Source: Streptomyces caeruleatus (GTDB taxonomy: Bacteria > Actinomycetota > Actinomycetes > Streptomycetales > Streptomycetaceae). Taken from it: a stretch of 64,000 nucleotides of DNA. Where the stretch lies: contig NZ_KQ948928.1 in assembly GCF_001514235.1 (NCBI RefSeq), positions 248,001 through 312,000 of the forward strand. The letters are read 5' to 3'. Of the stretch, positions 60,896-64,000 are shown one piece after another. The position numbers and the translations under genes were made by a program. The notes beneath the pieces were generated by a model. That model did no database searches and was not told the DNA's origin. It worked only from the letters and a program-made list of their open reading frames with translations. Position 1 is the first letter of the stretch. Every line of letters starts with the position of its first letter.

Positions 60896-61828
60896 ATGAC
60901 GACCGACACGAACACCGGCACCGTCACCAAGGCGGACGAACCGGACCGCCCGAGCGTCAGCAAGAAGCTCGGCGCGACCGACGGCCGCAGCTCCGAGGGC
61001 GGTGTCCTGCACGTCTTCTCGCACGGCATGCTCGTCCTGTGGGCGCTGATGGTCGGCGTACCGCTGCTGTGGGTGCTGTGGAGCTCCTTCAAGACGAGCA
61101 ACGGCATCCTCTCCGACCCGTGGGGGCTGCCGACCGCGCTGCACTTCGAGAACTGGGCCAACGCCTGGAACAAGGCGAACATGGGCCAGTACTTCGTCAA
61201 CACCGCGATCGTGGTGGGCGGTTCGGTGATCGGCACCATGGTGCTGGGCTCGATGGCCGCCTATGTGCTGGCCCGGTTCACCTTCCCGGGCAACCGGTTC
61301 ATCTACTTCATGTTCGTGGCCGGCATGTCCTTCCCGGTCTTCATGCTGGTCATCCCGCTCTTCTTCGTGCTGCGGGACTTCCCGGGCAGTTCACTGCTGG
61401 CGACCTACCAGGGGCTGATCCTGGTCTACATCGCCTATTCGCTGCCGTTCACGGTCTTCTTCATGACCGCCTTCTTCCGCACGCTGCCCACGTCGGTGGC
61501 GGAGGCCGCGCTGATCGACGGGGCGTCGCACACGCGAACGTTCTTCCAGGTGATGCTGCCGATGGCCAAGCCGGGCCTGATCAGCATCGGCATCTTCAAC
61601 TTCCTGGGGCAGTGGAACCAGTACCTGCTGCCGATGGTGCTCAACCAGAACGAGGACAAGTACGTACTCACCCAGGGTCTGGCGATGATTGCCCTCCAGC
61701 AGGGCTACGAGAACGACTGGGGCGCCCTGATGGCCGGCATGATGATCGCGATGCTGCCGGTCCTGATCGTCTACTTCATCTTCCAGCGACAGGTGCAGGC
61801 GGGTCTGACGGCCGGTGCGCTGAAGTAA
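60896..61828 (+). CDS. ngcG: N-acetylglucosamine ABC transporter permease
   Basis: A 310-residue permease with the EAA loop SVAEAALIDGASHTRTFFQVML. I start at ATG 60896 (MTTDTNTGTV), with GGGGGTACGGGG before it; the frame is open upstream only through the MITE. It forms the pore with NgcF; energy probably comes from MsiK encoded elsewhere. Confidence 0.9.
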   Translation: MTTDTNTGTVTKADEPDRPSVSKKLGATDGRSSEGGVLHVFSHGMLVLWALMVGVPLLWVLWSSFKTSNGILSDPWGLPTALHFENWANAWNKANMGQYFVNTAIVVGGSVIGTMVLGSMAAYVLARFTFPGNRFIYFMFVAGMSFPVFMLVIPLFFVLRDFPGSSLLATYQGLILVYIAYSLPFTVFFMTAFFRTLPTSVAEAALIDGASHTRTFFQVMLPMAKPGLISIGIFNFLGQWNQYLLPMVLNQNEDKYVLTQGLAMIALQQGYENDWGALMAGMMIAMLPVLIVYFIFQRQVQAGLTAGALK

Positions 61829-61872
61829 ACGCTCTCTGTTCGCTCCAGGGTGAGCGCCGCATCACCCCACGT

Positions 61873-61911
61873 CACACGTGAGCCGCCCTACACCGGGGTG
61901 GCTCACGTGTG
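61873..61911. terminator. Hairpin terminator after ngcG
   Basis: A 16-bp inverted repeat (61873-61888 with 61896-61911, 15 pairs) lies 45 bp after the ngcG stop, without a T-run. It separates the ngc operon from the ROK gene. Confidence 0.75.
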
Positions 61912-62038
61912 CGCGCACACACTCCCGGATCCGGTTCAACCTCTTGACGGGAGGCAACCCGAACGGCTCAGCTTAGAGTTCACTAGTTGGACACGTAACG
62001 GGGCCTCACCGAAGCGGCCCCGCGCGCAGGAGGTCGTC

Positions 62039-63238
62039 GTGGAGACTCCGGGGTCGCAGTCGTCGCTGCACCGAGCCAACCTGGAGCGGGTGGTCCGGGC
62101 CGTCCGGCTGGCCGGATCCCTCACCCAGGCGGAGATCGCCAGGACCACAGGGCTGTCCGCGGCGACGGTCTCCAACATCGTCCGGGAACTCAAGGACGGC
62201 GGAACGGTCGAGGTCACGCCCACATCGGCGGGTGGCCGCCGGGCCCGCAGCGTCTCGCTGAGCGGTGACGCCGGCATCGTCATAGGGGTCGACTTCGGCC
62301 ATACGCATCTGCGCGTCGCGGTCGGGAACCTCGCCCACCAGGTGCTCGCCGAGGAGTCCGAACCGCTCGACGTGGACGCCTCCTCGACGCAGGGCTTCGA
62401 CCGGGCCGAGGAGCTGGTCAACCGGCTGATCGAGGCGACCGGCGTCGACCGGTCCAAGATCGCCGGGGTCGGCCTCGGCGTGCCCGGCCCGATCGACGTC
62501 GAGTCCGGCACCCTCGGCTCGACCGCCATCCTGCCGGGCTGGACCGGCACCAAGCCCGCCGAGGAGCTGCGCGGCCGGCTCGGGGTGCCCGTGCACGTGG
62601 ACAACGACGCCAACCTCGGCGCCCTAGGCGAGCTGGTCTGGGGCAGTGGACGGGGTGTGCGGGACCTGGCGTACATCAAGGTCGCCAGCGGTGTCGGCGC
62701 CGGTCTGGTGATCAGCGGCAAGATCTACCGGGGGCCCGGCGGCACGGCGGGAGAAATCGGGCATATTACCCTTGATGAATCCGGCCCGGTCTGCCGCTGC
62801 GGAAACCGGGGCTGTCTGGAGACCTTCGCGGCCGCGCGCTATGTGCTGCCGCTCCTCCAGTCCAGCCACGGCACGGATCTGACCATGGAGGGTGTCGTAC
62901 GGCTGGCCAGGGACGGAGACCCGGGCTGTCGTCGGGTGATCGCCGACGTCGGCCGCCACATCGGCAGTGGAGTCGCGAACCTCTGCAATCTCCTGAACCC
63001 GAGCCGCGTGGTCCTCGGCGGTGATCTCGCCGAGGCCGGTGAGCTGGTCCTCGGGCCGATCCGGGAGTCCGTCGGCCGCTACGCCATCCCCAGCGCGGCG
63101 CGCCAACTGTCCGTTCTCCCCGGGGCACTTGGTGGTCGTGCGGAGGTGCTCGGAGCCCTCGCCCTCGCGCTCAGCGAGATGGGTGATTCAACCCTTTTGG
63201 ACAGCACGCTGCACGCGGCCGCTCCTGCCTTCACTTAG
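62039..63238 (+). CDS. rok7B7: ROK-family regulator, Rok7B7-like
   Basis: A 399-residue ROK regulator. The winged helix (residues about 18-70) has LTQAEIARTTGLSAATVSNIV. The sugar-kinase-like domain has GVDFGHTHLRVAVG and the zinc motif Cys252-x-Cys254-x4-Cys259 (CRCGNRGC), with GEIGHITLD before it. AGGAGGT precedes GTG 62039. The place between ngcEFG and xylF is that of SCO6008 (Rok7B7), a pleiotropic regulator of sugar uptake, carbon control and antibiotics. Confidence 0.88.
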   Translation: METPGSQSSLHRANLERVVRAVRLAGSLTQAEIARTTGLSAATVSNIVRELKDGGTVEVTPTSAGGRRARSVSLSGDAGIVIGVDFGHTHLRVAVGNLAHQVLAEESEPLDVDASSTQGFDRAEELVNRLIEATGVDRSKIAGVGLGVPGPIDVESGTLGSTAILPGWTGTKPAEELRGRLGVPVHVDNDANLGALGELVWGSGRGVRDLAYIKVASGVGAGLVISGKIYRGPGGTAGEIGHITLDESGPVCRCGNRGCLETFAAARYVLPLLQSSHGTDLTMEGVVRLARDGDPGCRRVIADVGRHIGSGVANLCNLLNPSRVVLGGDLAEAGELVLGPIRESVGRYAIPSAARQLSVLPGALGGRAEVLGALALALSEMGDSTLLDSTLHAAAPAFT

Positions 63239-63240
63239 AG

Positions 63241-63267
63241 AACGGATGGCACCGTTGCCAACCCGTT
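63241..63267. terminator. Small hairpin after the ROK gene
   Basis: Nested inverted repeats AACGG...CCGTT and TGGCA-CCGT-TGCCA lie directly after the ROK stop. They may end the transcript or act as an operator for xylF. TTGACG near 63281 could be a -35 for xylF. Confidence 0.4.
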
Positions 63268-63359
63268 AAGGATTTACTTCTTGACGTCGCACGTGTGGCC
63301 GAGTTGACTTCCAGCCACCTCGGCCGCAACGACGCGGCCTCGTCAGGGAGGTTTCTGAA

Positions 63360-64000
63360 GTGAACACGCGTATGCGTCGTGCCGCTGTCGCCGTTGCCGC
63401 TGGTGCGATGGCCGTTTCGCTGGCTGCCTGTGGCAGCGCCGAGGAAGCGGGCGGCGGCAACGACTCCACCGCTTCCGCCGCCAAGGGCGACAACATCAAG
63501 GTCGGTCTCCTGCTCCCGGAGAACCAGACCGCCCGCTATGAGAAGTTCGACCGGCCGTTGATCGAGGAGAAGATCAAGGAGCTGACGAACAACAAGGCGA
63601 CGATCGACTACAACAACGCCAAGCAGGACGCCAACCTGCAGGCGCAGCAGGTCGACACCATGATCACCAACAAGGTGGACGTCCTCATCCTGGACGCCGT
63701 CGACGCCAAGGCGATCAAGAACTCCGTGCAGAAGGCCGTGGACCAGGGCATCAAGGTCGTCGCCTACGACCGCCTGGCTGAGGGCCCGATCAGCGCCTAC
63801 ACGTCCTTCGACAACGTGTCGGTCGGCAAGACCCAGGGCGAGGCCCTGCTGACGGCCCTGGGCGACAAGGCCAAGGACGGCCAGATCGTCATGATGAACG
63901 GCTCCGTCACCGACCCGAACGCCGCCCAGTTCAAGGAGGGCGCGCACTCCGCCCTCGACGGCAAGGTGAAGATCGGCAAGGAGTACGACACCAAGGAGTG
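63360..64000 (+). CDS. xylF: Xylose-type substrate-binding lipoprotein, 5' part
   Basis: GTG 63360 follows GGGAGG; the frame is open to the window end (213 residues). A signal peptide with lipobox SLAAC (Cys24) is followed by a type I periplasmic-binding fold: IKVGLLLPENQTARYEKFDR, then VDVLILDAVDAKAIKNSVQK and KVVAYDRLAEGPISAYTSFDN. It matches XylF of the xylose ABC importer, SCO6009 in S. coelicolor, next to Rok7B7. Truncated by the window. Confidence 0.88.
   Translation, partial: MNTRMRRAAVAVAAGAMAVSLAACGSAEEAGGGNDSTASAAKGDNIKVGLLLPENQTARYEKFDRPLIEEKIKELTNNKATIDYNNAKQDANLQAQQVDTMITNKVDVLILDAVDAKAIKNSVQKAVDQGIKVVAYDRLAEGPISAYTSFDNVSVGKTQGEALLTALGDKAKDGQIVMMNGSVTDPNAAQFKEGAHSALDGKVKIGKEYDTKE

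Overview
The window is chromosomal DNA of a Streptomyces species or close relative. It is very GC-rich, with frequent GTG starts, GTGA/ATGA gene overlaps, DUF397, DUF5999 and DUF6299 proteins, and a gene order at the right end (XRE-MurA, aconitase, ngcEFG, ROK regulator, xylF) that matches, from memory, the SCO5998-SCO6009 region of S. coelicolor.

Left part (1-21.8 kb): aromatic catabolism. A CoA-dependent route comes first: the 3' end of an aryl-CoA monooxygenase/reductase fusion, a PaaX repressor, a benzoate/2-aminobenzoate-type CoA ligase, an acyl-CoA dehydrogenase and a RidA-like protein. A meta-cleavage (mhp-like) route follows in two blocks. The lower pathway mhpD-mhpF-mhpE lies on the minus strand, with a divergent IclR regulator. 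The upper pathway mhpA-mhpC-extradiol dioxygenase lies on the plus strand, beside an amidohydrolase/decarboxylase and a TetR regulator that has lost its DNA-binding half. A GAF-SpoIIE-ATPase signalling phosphatase sits between the blocks. A LysR/diaminopropionate ammonia-lyase pair and two decayed genes close the section. This stretch is unusually rich in tandem minisatellites, several inside coding sequence.

Middle part (21.8-33.7 kb): an unfamiliar biosynthetic-looking cluster. It holds two paralogous stand-alone condensation-domain (PapA-like) acyltransferases, a GMC oxidoreductase, a class III aminotransferase/aminomutase, a PAPS sulfotransferase and an MFS exporter, followed by a fatty-acyl-CoA ligase. 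The parts recall the logic of mycobacterial sulfolipid assembly (sulfate, acylate, export), with added oxidation and amination steps. I infer a sulfated, acylated amino-sugar or amino-polyol product. Scars of an IS5-type transposase and a tyrosine recombinase mark the right edge.

Right part (33.7-64 kb): conserved housekeeping genes (XRE-MurA fusion, argG, aconitase) and polysaccharide use. Two 18-bp operators of one architecture precede the XRE-MurA gene and aconitase, and an iron-box-like sequence also precedes aconitase. A cellulose-type LPMO carries a perfect CebR box. An acetylxylan-esterase-like gene and an LplB/YtcP-type ABC operon ending in a GH42 enzyme flank a CGAAA-N-TTTCG xylanase-type box. 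GH67 alpha-glucuronidase and GH92 mannosidase follow on the other strand. Last come ngcEFG, interrupted by a 183-bp MITE, a Rok7B7-like regulator and the start of xylF. Together these genes would capture cellulose, glucuronoxylan, mannoside and chitin breakdown products.
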